A DNA stretch of 30,930 bases from an uncultured Fretibacterium sp. Lineage in GTDB: Bacteria > Synergistota > Synergistia > Synergistales > Aminobacteriaceae. The stretch's first letter is position 1, and each line of letters starts with the position of its first letter. Below are positions 18,001 through 25,359 of the stretch, piece by piece. Where the stretch lies: the NCBI GenBank assembly GCA_937892105.1, contig CALAUZ010000023.1:1-30930 (forward strand), in the 5' to 3' direction. Both the position numbers and the translations under genes were made by a program. The notes under the pieces were generated by a model. The model was given only the letters and a program-made list of their open reading frames with translations, was not told where the DNA came from and did not search any database.

Positions 18001-19811
18001 TTGTTACTGAAAGTCATTTCAGATGTGCCGTTTATGGTGAGCAGTGCTGAAGAATAATTAGCAATGTACACTGCACCGCCGCTTCCATTCGTGGTGTAGT
18101 TGTTCGAGAAAGTGGGGCTTCCGGTGAATGTGAGCTTTCCGGCCATGTATACAGCACCGCCGTTCACAGCCCTGTTACTGCCAGTGAAACGCACAGAACC
18201 TGAACCGCTAAACTCTATGTTCCCGTTATCGGTGATGTACATTGCGCCTCCGTTTCCGCCCATCGAATAGTTGCCGGTAAATGAAGGTGTCCCCGCAAAT
18301 GCTGCATTCCCGGACGCATACATTCCGCCGCCGTCTGAAGTTGCTATATTATCGGAGAATGTCGCATTGCCGGAAAATTCTGCGCTCCCCGACACATACA
18401 CTCCTCCGCCAACGTCAGCACTGTTGGTCTCAAACCTTGAAGTGTCGGAAAACGTTGTGTAACCCTCAGTGTATAACGCTCCTCCTCCGTTTCCTGCTGT
18501 ATTCCTGGAGAACGTTACAGGGCCGGAAAATGTCAGACTGTTTGATGAGCCGGCCGAAGAAGATACGAATATTCCTCCGCCATTGTCAGACGATGCAAAA
18601 TTTGAGGTGAAGTTTGCGTTGCCTGTGAACGTTATTTTCGACGAAGCATAAACGCCGCCTCCCCTTGCCGCACCGTTCCCAGTGAATGTTGCAGTGGGAA
18701 GGCTCACAGTTCCGCCGGAAACGTATAATCCGCCGCCATTGCTTACTGCCCTGTTGTCCGTGAATGTCGATGTGTGAAGGTTCGCCGTTCCGCCAGAAAT
18801 GTACACAGCACCGCCGTTAAGTCCCGCGTCATTGCTGGTGAAGGACACGCCAGTACCGTTTAGGTTAGCCGTTCCGCCGATGATGCATATTGCGCCGCCG
18901 TTCGATGATACGCCATTTCCCATGAACGTTGGACTGCCGCTGAATGATATTGTTCCGTTGGCTACATATACAGCTCCTCCGTTTGAAGCCGTGCTTCCGT
19001 TTGCCTGGAATGACGGGTTATCTGAAACAGTTACCTGTCCTCCATACACATAAATTGCTCCTCCGTTACTTCCCGTGTTATTGGCGAACGAGGTGCCTCC
19101 TGATATGTTGACAGTTCCACCGGAAACATATATTGCTCCTCCTCCTGAAGAACCAGTTGAAGTATTCGCGGAAAAATTGCATTCAGAAATGTTTACAGCA
19201 CCGCCAGACACAGACAATGCTCCACCGTTACTTGAAGTAGTAATTGCTGTGAACGTTACGTTATTGAAGTTTGCCGTTCCTCCGTTTACAACAGCTCCTC
19301 CACCTACGCTTAATCCGTTAAGGGTAGCGTTGTTCAGGGTGAAATTCCCTCCAACAGTGAAATGCCTCATTCCCGATGATGCTGATATGCTGTGGCCGTT
19401 GCCTGTTATGGTCAGGCTGCTCAGAGATGAAGTGTCTATATTTGCGGCCTCATCATCTTTTGAGAGTACTATAACCGCAGTCCCTCCGAATGATGGAAGG
19501 TTAGTGTTTATGCTCACAGAAGAACCGTATGTTGTTCTCAGGCTTGACGTGTATGTCGTTACGTACGTTGATGATGAAGGGTTTTCTGCAAATGACATTG
19601 CATCGCTTATAGAATTGAGCATGTAGGGCGCGTGGAATGTTACGGTAACTGAGGATACATCGCCGGAATCGTTGCTTTCGATTTCGATGTCCCTTGATAT
19701 CCCGTTAATTACTTCAACGGTCGTAACGTAAAAGCTGTCAGCAGCATATGACAATGCAGGAAAAGCCATTGCCATAAACAGAGCCGATATTAACGCAAAT
19801 TTTTTCATCAT
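15009..19811 (-). CDS. Giant beta-helix surface protein with Synerg-CTERM tail
   Basis: A 1600-aa secreted protein. Residues 1-24 are a signal peptide (KKFALISALFMAMAFPALSYA). From about 70 to 1060 there are many degenerate repeats, about eighteen in the first 700 residues, alternating GGA(I/V/L)Y and FxxN elements. That is the pattern of Chlamydia Pmp-like parallel beta-helices. A bacterial Ig-like (Big_2-type) domain lies around 1220-1310. The C terminus has Ser and eight Gly, Cys-Ser-Ser, a hydrophobic stretch (MGLILPAIALVFIL) and KRR, which I read as the Synerg-CTERM sorting signal. No autotransporter beta-barrel is present, so surface attachment would depend on the CTERM pathway. The start has two adjacent ATGs (19811, 19808) but no Shine-Dalgarno sequence. 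It probably acts as an adhesin or surface-layer component; that role is inferred. Confidence 0.9.
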   Translation of the reverse strand: MMKKFALISALFMAMAFPALSYAADSFYVTTVEVINGISRDIEIESNDSGDVSSVTVTFHAPYMLNSISDAMSFAENPSSSTYVTTYTSSLRTTYGSSVSINTNLPSFGGTAVIVLSKDDEAANIDTSSLSSLTITGNGHSISASSGMRHFTVGGNFTLNNATLNGLSVGGGAVVNGGTANFNNVTFTAITTSSNGGALSVSGGAVNISECNFSANTSTGSSGGGAIYVSGGTVNISGGTSFANNTGSNGGAIYVYGGQVTVSDNPSFQANGSTASNGGAVYVANGTISFSGSPTFMGNGVSSNGGAICIIGGTANLNGTGVSFTSNDAGLNGGAVYISGGTANLHTSTFTDNRAVSNGGGLYVSGGTVSLPTATFTGNGAARGGGVYASSKITFTGNANFTSNFASSDNGGGIFVSSSAGSSNSLTFSGPVTFSRNTAGNGGGALYTEGYTTFSDTSRFETNSADVGGGVYVSGSAEFSGNATFSDNIATSDGGGMYASGNAAFAGTPSFTGNYSMGGNGGAMYITDNGNIEFSGSGSVRFTGSNRAVNGGAVYMAGKLTFTGSPTFSNNYTTNGSGGAVYIANYSSALLTINGTSEMTFSNNNSSKHGGALYIAQSGRASFTPEVTFTENRANNGNGGAVWVHTLSRISHSENINFNDNRASKDISSTTVDPYGAAAGNGGALFIGATSRNPRTMLDNSYKFGGEIGNWAYNSGGAVCSASSDITINSMTITDMNTAETGGGGFVNAGMGSSDITISNSTIRNQTARSGGALRGSNITVSSADFYTNHSTGTGSVYDDGGGAIFANGILTTNNVRFYSNDVTGARAAGGAVVCVTAKMADTLFTRNVSNANGGALSIMGAGSAYSEISRTSFTSNRTGGSQNTLGSGGAIMAFGNVSMDKCYIASNTAYVNGGAISYAQFGGNAGTGVFRITNSMLEENNTGLTAGTGGAIYVHANQAIIDSCTFNHNQGRNAEGSAGGGAIYLESAGSNESMITNSTFVRNAFPTSNGGALAFTGTVRVRACTFSMGNSAGTGKGGGIYISRSSTLYIDSTIVVGNEGSLGADIWSENGTVNNDRGYNRIGIYGAGNSNTSWRLSVGGTTDREATDSGVSLWETATFFGRNAALADNIVPGDTSKPPVVGYEVTKHLQTLMLSEDANLRASYRATNIIPYDQAAFYLQYDERGRDRRALGTNIDIGACFNDNAVRTNLDEEDTNRYAISYVQLSGIPNNFRQIGQTAHIIARVYYVNGTYSDDAKVVWGISPSGSSVLSYDQRGNYTVMNPGTAYITVRTQAAKNDGTYATASYAVIVTNVYSGVLNTSTTYYRNLFRTYQQNFDEYQITFDYPSSGTSSVSSSTFQSSFSSVWGVSASLLTAYAESASSYATFTPARTGYSSSGYEVANSAGVNINYPNRSKGDIMPVVYTWTFASKDVRNILGYDLSGDINSDTAYERIFQTLRLDFTGNGSTRPVVGAGGVSASNARSNGVLNMMSDSSGRLIVQLTAYLANVSAGTGKNAQLMSSSLNDAGGVLMRSAGGKILVVPDGSDTDNAISGTMWAARKTSVNAPTSESSGGGGGGGGCSSMGLILPAIALVFILKRR

Positions 19812-19820
19812 TCAGTGATT

Positions 19821-20036
19821 ATCTGCTACGTAAAAAGTGTAATATTGTGCTGTGTACACTCTTTCGAGTTTTCCTCATTCTTTCCCGCTTTTGGCGGACA
19901 TTTCCTGCCCTCTTTCGGCTAGCCTACTCAAGTTTTTACGGCAGTCCAAAGGCTTTAACTTCCCCCCTAGCCGGAGGTAGCCCGATTTCTCAGGATTGGT
20001 GTTGCCTGTCCAGCACACTGACATTACGTAGCAGAT
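19821..20036 (-). ncRNA. Candidate structured RNA (unidentified)
   Basis: A 216-nt stretch closed by a perfect 13-bp helix with an inner 7-bp helix and several small hairpins, two of them capped by GAAA tetraloops. GNRA loops plus a long-range complementary loop are typical of tertiary-folded RNAs such as riboswitches. One difficulty is that the promoter nearest to it (TATAAT at 20040-20035) would start transcription inside the 5' arm. A full closing helix needs a start further upstream, for example from TGATATAAA (TATAAA at 20085-20080) or by readthrough from the preceding gene. A small DNA mobile element with terminal repeats is the alternative reading. Confidence 0.45.
19875..20024 (-). 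CDS. Small ORF inside the structured element (doubtful)
   Basis: A 49-codon ATG-to-TGA frame (begins MSVCWTGNTNPEKSGYLRLG) occupies most of the element. A perfect AAGGAGG (20047-20041) lies 16 nt upstream, further than usual for translation. Codon choice includes several AGG, AGA, CTA and CGG codons, and the sequence also folds extensively, so it may be an accidental frame through a conserved RNA. The product would be basic, Gly/Lys-rich and without a signal peptide. I do not recognise it. Confidence 0.2.
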   Translation of the reverse strand: MSVCWTGNTNPEKSGYLRLGGKLKPLDCRKNLSRLAERGQEMSAKSGKE

Positions 20037-20061
20037 TATACCTCCTTATTGATTTTGTCAA
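20035..20061 (-). promoter_or_regulatory. Promoter with consensus hexamers before the large surface gene
   Basis: On the minus strand TTGACA (20061-20056) and TATAAT (20040-20035) are both perfect, but the spacer is only 15 bp. The spacer also contains AAGGAGG. The -10 overlaps the right arm of the 13-bp inverted repeat, so anything that binds or folds the repeat could affect initiation. Confidence 0.55.
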
Positions 20062-20116
20062 GTATGTTTTCCGCAACACTTTATATCATGATGTTACACT
20101 TTTCTGCTATCTAGCT

Positions 20117-22156
20117 CTATCTCCTCCTTTCGCGTTTCTGGAACGAACATAAAGCTATGCATGAAATAGAAGCAAGTAATATCCCTGAAACTGACGCACA
20201 ACCACCACTTCCGCCAGAACTGCCAGAAACACCGGAGTTGCTGCTTGTGTCTCTTGAAGTAGTCGTGTTACTAGTAGTGTTGTCCCAGTTGGATATATTG
20301 TTATTTGTTGACCACCCTGTCGGAGCAACGAAGAACGTCATGTTCCAGCTGCTGTCGTTCACTCCATCTTTCAGTATCATGTAGTTGTTCTGCTGTACGT
20401 TCGAGCTGTCTGATACTATCTGGAGGGCTGGACGGTCATCATTTCCGCGCGTACCGTTCATGAGCATAGTCATAAAACTCACGGTGATTAGTCCTCTGTC
20501 ATTGTCCTGTGTTGATGCAGGTCTCTCGTCATCAAAAAATACTTTGACGATATCGTTGTAATGCCCTTTGCGCTTCAGTTCCTGCGTCATGTTCCAGATA
20601 TTGTTTACGCCGTTCTTCGTAACCATGAGGTAAAGTTCATATTTATTCGCGAATATTTCCTCAATTGTCCCGGTATTCCGCCATGCCTGCATTAAGTTAT
20701 TCAGCCATTCAGAATCATTTATCCCCGTAATTGGGAGATTGAACGTTATATGAAGCGGAAGCATACCTTCATTTGTTCCTCTCATTCCTGAAGGGATATT
20801 CTGATTTACTGTGAAGTAATGCGTTAATCCGCCAGCTATTGGATTATTTGTATTGACGGAGCCTGATGTGAAAATAGGAGTGTCTGGAAATGATACTGTA
20901 CCAGTCGACTTCATTGTACGCGCAACATCACTCAAGAAAGAAGTGCTTGCTGGATTTGGCTTGAAGGCCGTAACCTCGTACATATTAAATGACCCTGTCT
21001 GGGCCGGTTCTTTGTACGTTCCCAGCTCCCTCCCAAAGATTATTTTATGGTTCAGCGTCAGCGAATAATCTCCAGGATAAGTTGTGGATTCTACAGCGTA
21101 AAGGTGTAACGGGACTATATTCTGTTCGTTTACATTGCAGGGCCTGTTATAGACTGCTACAAGTCCGGGCGGTATGTTGCTCTGCTCGGCGAGAAGGAAA
21201 TTGCGTTCAATGTTCACAGTACCCTGCGGACGGAAAAGGTCGAACTTCCATGACGTAGGAGACATATAACCACCTGCGCTGTCATAATATCTCGCGGCAT
21301 ATCTTATTCCCGAACGGTTAGCAACTTCCGTCGTAAGATAGCGGTTTATCTGTCTGTTTCCTATGTTGAGATCGTCTACAGGAACAAATACCCACTGCTG
21401 TCTTTCCGTCCTCTTGTTGCCAGTCATTGCCCATGTATCATGGTTGTACGCTATGATATTCCCGTTACTCTGGGCATCTCTGAGCGTCATTCTCAAAACG
21501 AGAGGATTACTTTCATCTGCCGGGCCATTCTTAACATTGGAGATGACAAACGGTTTAATTGCCCCTTGCGATGGTGCTGTGCTTGGAAGCTGGCCAAAGT
21601 AAATACGCTGTACTACCGTGTCATATGTACTTGGGTTTGAACGTGAAAGCTCAAATCTGTAGCTGCTCCATCCGGCATTATAGTAAGTCTTTGAGGTCTG
21701 ACTTGGAGTTCCTAATGAAGTTTTGATAGCTGCGTAACTTGTTCGGTTTTCTTCAACGTTCGTTCCTATGTTCACATTACCGCCTGACACGTCCCATTCT
21801 GTTGAAGGAGTTCCCAAGTTCAGATCAAATCTCCCCTGCCCTTCCTCAAGAACCAGAAATACAGTGTGAATATTCCTGTTGGCGACATCAGTGGTAGATC
21901 CTCCGTTCATGACGTAAAGGACTGCATCAGTATTCGAGACAAGGTCTCCCGACACATCAATGGGCTCCGCATAATTAGCTCCGAATGTGTCTTCAGCCGA
22001 ATTTCCAGTCCCGCTGATTACCATCCACTGAGAACTTTTGCCGTTGCCTATTACGTCATCGAAAAGATAACGCGCTCCGGCATTCCCTGCGGACAAAACA
22101 ATAACCGCAACCGCAATCATGCATAACAATCCTGCGGTTTTCCCTAAATGCTTCAA
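20117..22156 (-). CDS. Secreted protein of unknown function with Synerg-CTERM tail
   Basis: A 679-aa exported protein. The N terminus, from the chosen TTG start, is MKHLGKTAGLLCMIAVAVIVLSAGNAGA, a clean signal peptide with an AGA cleavage site. The C terminus has Ser/Gly-rich SGVSGSSGGSGG, then Cys-Ala-Ser, a hydrophobic stretch (VSGILLASISCIALCSF) and KRERRR, the Synerg-CTERM pattern. The 600 residues between are Asn/Ser/Thr-rich, probably beta-rich, and match no domain I recognise. TTG at 22156 is preferred because GGGAGG (22165-22170) lies 8 nt upstream; the in-frame ATG at 22189 has no such site and would put 11 extra residues in front of the signal. It stops at TAG with no clear terminator, so transcription may run on into the second CTERM gene. 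Confidence 0.82.
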   Translation of the reverse strand: MKHLGKTAGLLCMIAVAVIVLSAGNAGARYLFDDVIGNGKSSQWMVISGTGNSAEDTFGANYAEPIDVSGDLVSNTDAVLYVMNGGSTTDVANRNIHTVFLVLEEGQGRFDLNLGTPSTEWDVSGGNVNIGTNVEENRTSYAAIKTSLGTPSQTSKTYYNAGWSSYRFELSRSNPSTYDTVVQRIYFGQLPSTAPSQGAIKPFVISNVKNGPADESNPLVLRMTLRDAQSNGNIIAYNHDTWAMTGNKRTERQQWVFVPVDDLNIGNRQINRYLTTEVANRSGIRYAARYYDSAGGYMSPTSWKFDLFRPQGTVNIERNFLLAEQSNIPPGLVAVYNRPCNVNEQNIVPLHLYAVESTTYPGDYSLTLNHKIIFGRELGTYKEPAQTGSFNMYEVTAFKPNPASTSFLSDVARTMKSTGTVSFPDTPIFTSGSVNTNNPIAGGLTHYFTVNQNIPSGMRGTNEGMLPLHITFNLPITGINDSEWLNNLMQAWRNTGTIEEIFANKYELYLMVTKNGVNNIWNMTQELKRKGHYNDIVKVFFDDERPASTQDNDRGLITVSFMTMLMNGTRGNDDRPALQIVSDSSNVQQNNYMILKDGVNDSSWNMTFFVAPTGWSTNNNISNWDNTTSNTTTSRDTSSNSGVSGSSGGSGGCASVSGILLASISCIALCSFQKRERRR

Positions 22157-22164
22157 GTCTATAA

Positions 22165-22170
22165 CCTCCC
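22165..22170 (-). promoter_or_regulatory. Ribosome binding site that decides a TTG start
   Basis: GGGAGG on the minus strand, 8 nt before TTG at 22156. It selects the shorter start of the CTERM protein, which leaves a standard signal peptide. Confidence 0.7.
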
Positions 22171-22211
22171 GTAAAAATTTTACTGCCATGATACATCACT
22201 GTAATACTTTA

Positions 22212-24449
22212 TCACCTCTCGCGGGTTCTGTGGGGTCTGGCATTCCTCCTTGCGGCCCTGTCTGACCTTCCCGACGACGTTCCGGCACTCTCCTGCCTTG
22301 ATGCTCTCCTTGAAGCACGGGCATTCTTCCTGTCCCCCTTCGGCTCGTCCTGCTGGGAGACTTCAGGTTCTTCGCGGTTAAGCTCCTCATCTGTCGGAAC
22401 GGGTTTTGCTTCAGGCTCAGGCTTCTTCGCTGGCTTGAACGGCCGCCACAAAATATCTGCTGTAATCATCGTCAGGCAACTCAACGGACTTTTACGTGCA
22501 TAATTCGAGAAACACCCTATGATTTTACGCGCAAAATCTGAATATTTCCTGTCCTCAAGCAGAAACGCAAGTTCATCAAGCGCAATCGCAGCAATCGCAT
22601 TACCAGAAGGCAGAGAGTTCATGTCCTCAGCCGTCTTCATTCGCAGGAATATATTTGCGTCATTCCCGGCCGTCTGGAACATTCCGCCGTTCTTATCGTC
22701 CCCGAACTTCGTCATCATTATATCCGCCACTGTCCTTGCAGTCTCCAGCCAATCAGACAGCTGCTTCTCCCCTGCGTTGAAGTGTTTTGCAGCCTTGTAA
22801 AGCTCAATTATTCCCCAGAGATAGCAGGCGTAATCATCTGCAAGCGCGTCAATTTCTGCCTTGCCGTCTATCCATCTTCTGCGCCAGTTTCCGGATTTGT
22901 CGGGAAAATTCTTCTGTATGAACAATGCAGGACGTTCCGCAATGTCTCTCCATTCGGGCTGCTCAAACGACACTGAAGCATGGGCAAGCGCACCTATCAT
23001 AAGGCCGTTCCAGCTCATTAAAACCTTATTATCGCTCCTCAATGGGTAACGTTTGTCCCTGTAGTCGAGCAATATTTTCCTAGCCTCATACAATCTCTGC
23101 CCAACTTCAACACCCTTAATCCCGTAACGCCGGGCAAGTTCCGTAACTGTTGAAGCCTCGTAGAGAATGTTCCAGCTCATTTGCGAACCTGCAAGTTCAC
23201 TGCCGAAATTTCCGCTCGGAAGAACAGCATATGCCGCGCAGAATAACCCTGCATCACCTTCGGGAAGAACGCGTTTTATCTCGTTCTCGTTCCAAAGGTA
23301 ATAACGTCCCTCGCCTTCTGGGGTATCTCCGTCTATTGCTGACCTGAAACCCTGAGAATATGATGTGCTGTCCGTAAAATCCTTAGTGATACAGAATATT
23401 ATGTCCTCTGCGAATAACCTGTGAAACGAATTTGGCACTAGTTCCTGAGCTTTTGACACTGCAAGAAGCAGCATGGCCTGATCGCACAATAACTTCTCGA
23501 AATGAGGCACTAACCACTGTTCATCGACAGAGTACCGCGAGAACCCTCCGCCCAAATGGTCATGAATACCGCCGCGCCACATTCTGCGCAATGTTATGTC
23601 TGTCATCGTGAGAGCGTCAGACTTATCACGCTTTGAAGCCCCAGAGTTCTCCTCTGCCTGCCTCAACAAGAACAACAGTTTGTCGTGTTCAGGGAATTTC
23701 GGTGCGCCCCCAAAACCTCCCCATCGTACATCGAATATTCGCCTGATGTCGCTTAATGCCTCATAAGCCATGAACTTCCCAATTCTTCCGCCAGACCTGT
23801 GCTTTTCGCCCGACAGAACGGAAAAACGCTCTTTCACCATATCAGCAAGTGTATTTGCAGCACGTTCAACATCATTTCTCTGCATGTGCCAAAGCCACTT
23901 TATTCTCGGAAATATCGCTGTAATACCAGGCATCTGCCCCGTAGTTCTTTTGGGAAGCCACGTGGTGCAGAAAAACGGCCTTCCTTCTGGCGTAAGAAAT
24001 ATGTTCAGCGGCCAGCCTGCACTGCCATTCTGAACGCGGCATATCTCCATGAAAAGGTTATCGAGATCTGGACGTTCTTCACGGTCAGCCATCACGGGAA
24101 TGCAAGTATCATTTATCATTCCCGCAACTTCAACATCGCTGAAACAATCCCTGCCCATTATGCGGCACCAGTGATCCGATGAGTAGCCAATCGACAGGAA
24201 CACGGGCATATCCTCGTTCCTTGCGGCATTGAACGCGTCATTACCCCAAGCGTACCAGCCTACAGGATCATTTGCGTGCTGAAGCAGATATGGGCTGAGT
24301 TCACCGCCGAGATGATTTACGGGAACGAAAGAGGATTTTCTTTTTGCGGGAGCTAACAGCGATTTTTGCGAAGGTGCTGTATCCTCCGAGTATTCACCGT
24401 ATGCGGCGAGCGGGCCGAGATTGTTCATCAGAGTGTCAGCGGGCATCAT
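22212..24449 (-). CDS. DUF255 / YyaL (SSP411) family protein with altered active-site motif
   Basis: A 745-aa protein with an N-terminal thioredoxin-like DUF255 domain and a following alpha/alpha-barrel region resembling N-acylglucosamine 2-epimerases. Family blocks are clear: LSPYLLQHANDPVGWYAWG (51-69), FLSIGYSS, DREERPDLDN and AGWPLNIFLTPEGRPFF. The usual TCHWCHVM reads SDHWCRIM here (D92, C95), so the first cysteine of the CxxC pair is gone and a redox role is unlikely in the standard form. After about residue 665 there is a low-complexity Pro/Glu/Lys then Arg/Ala/Ser-rich basic tail. The start overlaps the HAD gene by 14 nt (ATGATG within its last codons). Substrate unknown. Confidence 0.85.
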   Translation of the reverse strand: MMPADTLMNNLGPLAAYGEYSEDTAPSQKSLLAPAKRKSSFVPVNHLGGELSPYLLQHANDPVGWYAWGNDAFNAARNEDMPVFLSIGYSSDHWCRIMGRDCFSDVEVAGMINDTCIPVMADREERPDLDNLFMEICRVQNGSAGWPLNIFLTPEGRPFFCTTWLPKRTTGQMPGITAIFPRIKWLWHMQRNDVERAANTLADMVKERFSVLSGEKHRSGGRIGKFMAYEALSDIRRIFDVRWGGFGGAPKFPEHDKLLFLLRQAEENSGASKRDKSDALTMTDITLRRMWRGGIHDHLGGGFSRYSVDEQWLVPHFEKLLCDQAMLLLAVSKAQELVPNSFHRLFAEDIIFCITKDFTDSTSYSQGFRSAIDGDTPEGEGRYYLWNENEIKRVLPEGDAGLFCAAYAVLPSGNFGSELAGSQMSWNILYEASTVTELARRYGIKGVEVGQRLYEARKILLDYRDKRYPLRSDNKVLMSWNGLMIGALAHASVSFEQPEWRDIAERPALFIQKNFPDKSGNWRRRWIDGKAEIDALADDYACYLWGIIELYKAAKHFNAGEKQLSDWLETARTVADIMMTKFGDDKNGGMFQTAGNDANIFLRMKTAEDMNSLPSGNAIAAIALDELAFLLEDRKYSDFARKIIGCFSNYARKSPLSCLTMITADILWRPFKPAKKPEPEAKPVPTDEELNREEPEVSQQDEPKGDRKNARASRRASRQESAGTSSGRSDRAARRNARPHRTRER

Positions 24450-25086
24450 CTTGCTCTGCTATCCCTATAAGTTCGCTTAAAGTGTCAATGCTTTTCCATG
24501 CTCCCAAAAGCGCAAAATCTTCGTGAGTGAAGTTGCCTTTAGTTATGCCTATACCTCTTACGCGGGCACTTATGGCCGTGATGATGTCCAGGTCTGCATC
24601 GCCGACGTATACCGTTTCAGAAGGCTTAACGTTCATGTGTTCCATGAGGGCGTTCATCATTGCGGGATCAGGCTTGTAGGCCAGTTTCCCGTATGGTTCT
24701 AAAGCTCCGACTATCTCGTCAAAGTAAACGTCAAGTCCCGTATGTTCCATAGCATTACGGGGGTGTTCACGGTTTGAGAGTACGGCGAGTTTCAGCCCCA
24801 TAGCACGAAGACGCGTCATTGTCGGTATTGTGTCCGGGAACGGCTTTATCAGTTCGCGTTCAAGCCTCTCTGACTGCGAACGGTACAGCTTTATCCATTC
24901 TGGACGGTACTCACCGAGTAACCCCTCACAGAATGTGGGGATTGGAGTAGCTATGTACTTCATTGTGAGTTCGTGTGAGACGAGAGGCAGACCTTCATGT
25001 TCGGCTACGTAGTTGAAGCCTGCCATTATCGCATAGCTTGAGTCTACTATTGTCATATCGTGGTCAAAAACCATTAGCTTAATCAA
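24436..25086 (-). CDS. HAD-superfamily phosphatase, phosphoglycolate-phosphatase-like
   Basis: A 216-aa cytoplasmic hydrolase. Motif I is FDHDMTIVDS (nucleophile D8 and acid/base D10 from the TTG start), motif II VLSN, motif III the Lys of AYKPDP and motif IV VGDADLDI. An alpha-helical cap between motifs I and II fits the Gph/PGMB subfamily. The start is TTG at 25086, directly after the brnA stop codon, with AGGAG 11 nt upstream; an ATG four codons later would cut into the first strand. Probable small phosphomonoester substrate; not assignable from sequence. Confidence 0.85.
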   Translation of the reverse strand: MIKLMVFDHDMTIVDSSYAIMAGFNYVAEHEGLPLVSHELTMKYIATPIPTFCEGLLGEYRPEWIKLYRSQSERLERELIKPFPDTIPTMTRLRAMGLKLAVLSNREHPRNAMEHTGLDVYFDEIVGALEPYGKLAYKPDPAMMNALMEHMNVKPSETVYVGDADLDIITAISARVRGIGITKGNFTHEDFALLGAWKSIDTLSELIGIAEQDDAR

Positions 25087-25359
25087 TCACTGCATCACTC
25101 CTTCCGCTTCCTGGTGAGAGTTCACATAGTCTCTCAGCATGTCTTCCACAAGATGACTAAGTCTCATCATGTAACCTTTGCCGCCTTTCTTGAAGTATGA
25201 CATTATCTCACTAGAGATTGCCAAAAATGCAGTTTCCCTCCCTGGCGTTACTAATATACTTTCGGCATTTCTGATTTCTTCGTCTGTCATTTCGGGAATA
25301 TCTGAGCAATCTATATCCTCATCTTTCATTGCCCTCAGCCTCTCGAAGTCTGTTGCCAT
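25087..25359 (-). CDS. brnA: BrnA-family antitoxin
   Basis: A 90-aa protein starting MATDFERLRAMKDEDIDCSD, with the BrnA hallmark 'KDEDIDxSDIPEMTDEE' near the N terminus and a C-terminal ribbon-helix-helix-like segment (SSEIMSYFKKGGKGYMMRLSHLVEDMLRDYV). In the family BrnA neutralises the BrnT RNase and represses its own promoter. The ATG at 25359 lies inside brnT (41-nt overlap), the usual toxin-first order. A longer frame to 25395 exists but adds residues not seen in the family. Its stop touches the TTG start of the HAD gene. Confidence 0.82.
   Translation of the reverse strand: MATDFERLRAMKDEDIDCSDIPEMTDEEIRNAESILVTPGRETAFLAISSEIMSYFKKGGKGYMMRLSHLVEDMLRDYVNSHQEAEGVMQ

Larger units (their letters stand above)
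19812..20116 (-). other. 305-bp gap carrying a structured, inverted-repeat-bounded element
   Basis: The gap between the two CTERM genes contains ATCTGCTACGTAA (19821-19833) and its perfect inverse (20024-20036), bounding 216 bp. Inside, TGTGCTG (19846-19852) and CAGCACA (20011-20017) form a second inverted pair. Read as minus-strand RNA, further helices appear: GGACA/UGUCC, CCUGA-GAAA-UCGGG with a GNRA loop, CCUCC/GGGGG, AGCCU/AGGCU, CCGC/GCGG and ACUC-GAAA-GAGU. CGGCUAG in one loop is also perfectly complementary to CUAGCCG downstream, a possible pseudoknot. I could not match it to a riboswitch class that I remember. It lies directly before the large surface gene, whose start lacks a ribosome binding site. 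Confidence 0.6.

Noticed and set aside
15300..19600. CRISPR-like or tandem DNA repeats
   Set aside because: The repeats are degenerate, in frame and of variable spacing; they encode the beta-helix repeats of the surface protein.
19075..19626. Long Pro-rich open frames on the plus strand opposite the surface protein gene
   Set aside because: They mirror the Gly-rich repeats of the real gene (GGN read backwards as NCC) and have no ribosome binding sites or family features.
19861..20030. Cyclic-di-GMP (GEMM), c-di-AMP (ydaO), glycine, cobalamin or TPP riboswitch in the gap before the giant surface gene
   Set aside because: Only short resemblances (a GAAA-capped hairpin, AAAGCC, CUGAGA) were found. 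The conserved cores of these classes, as I remember them, are not present in the right order. I left it as an unidentified structured element.
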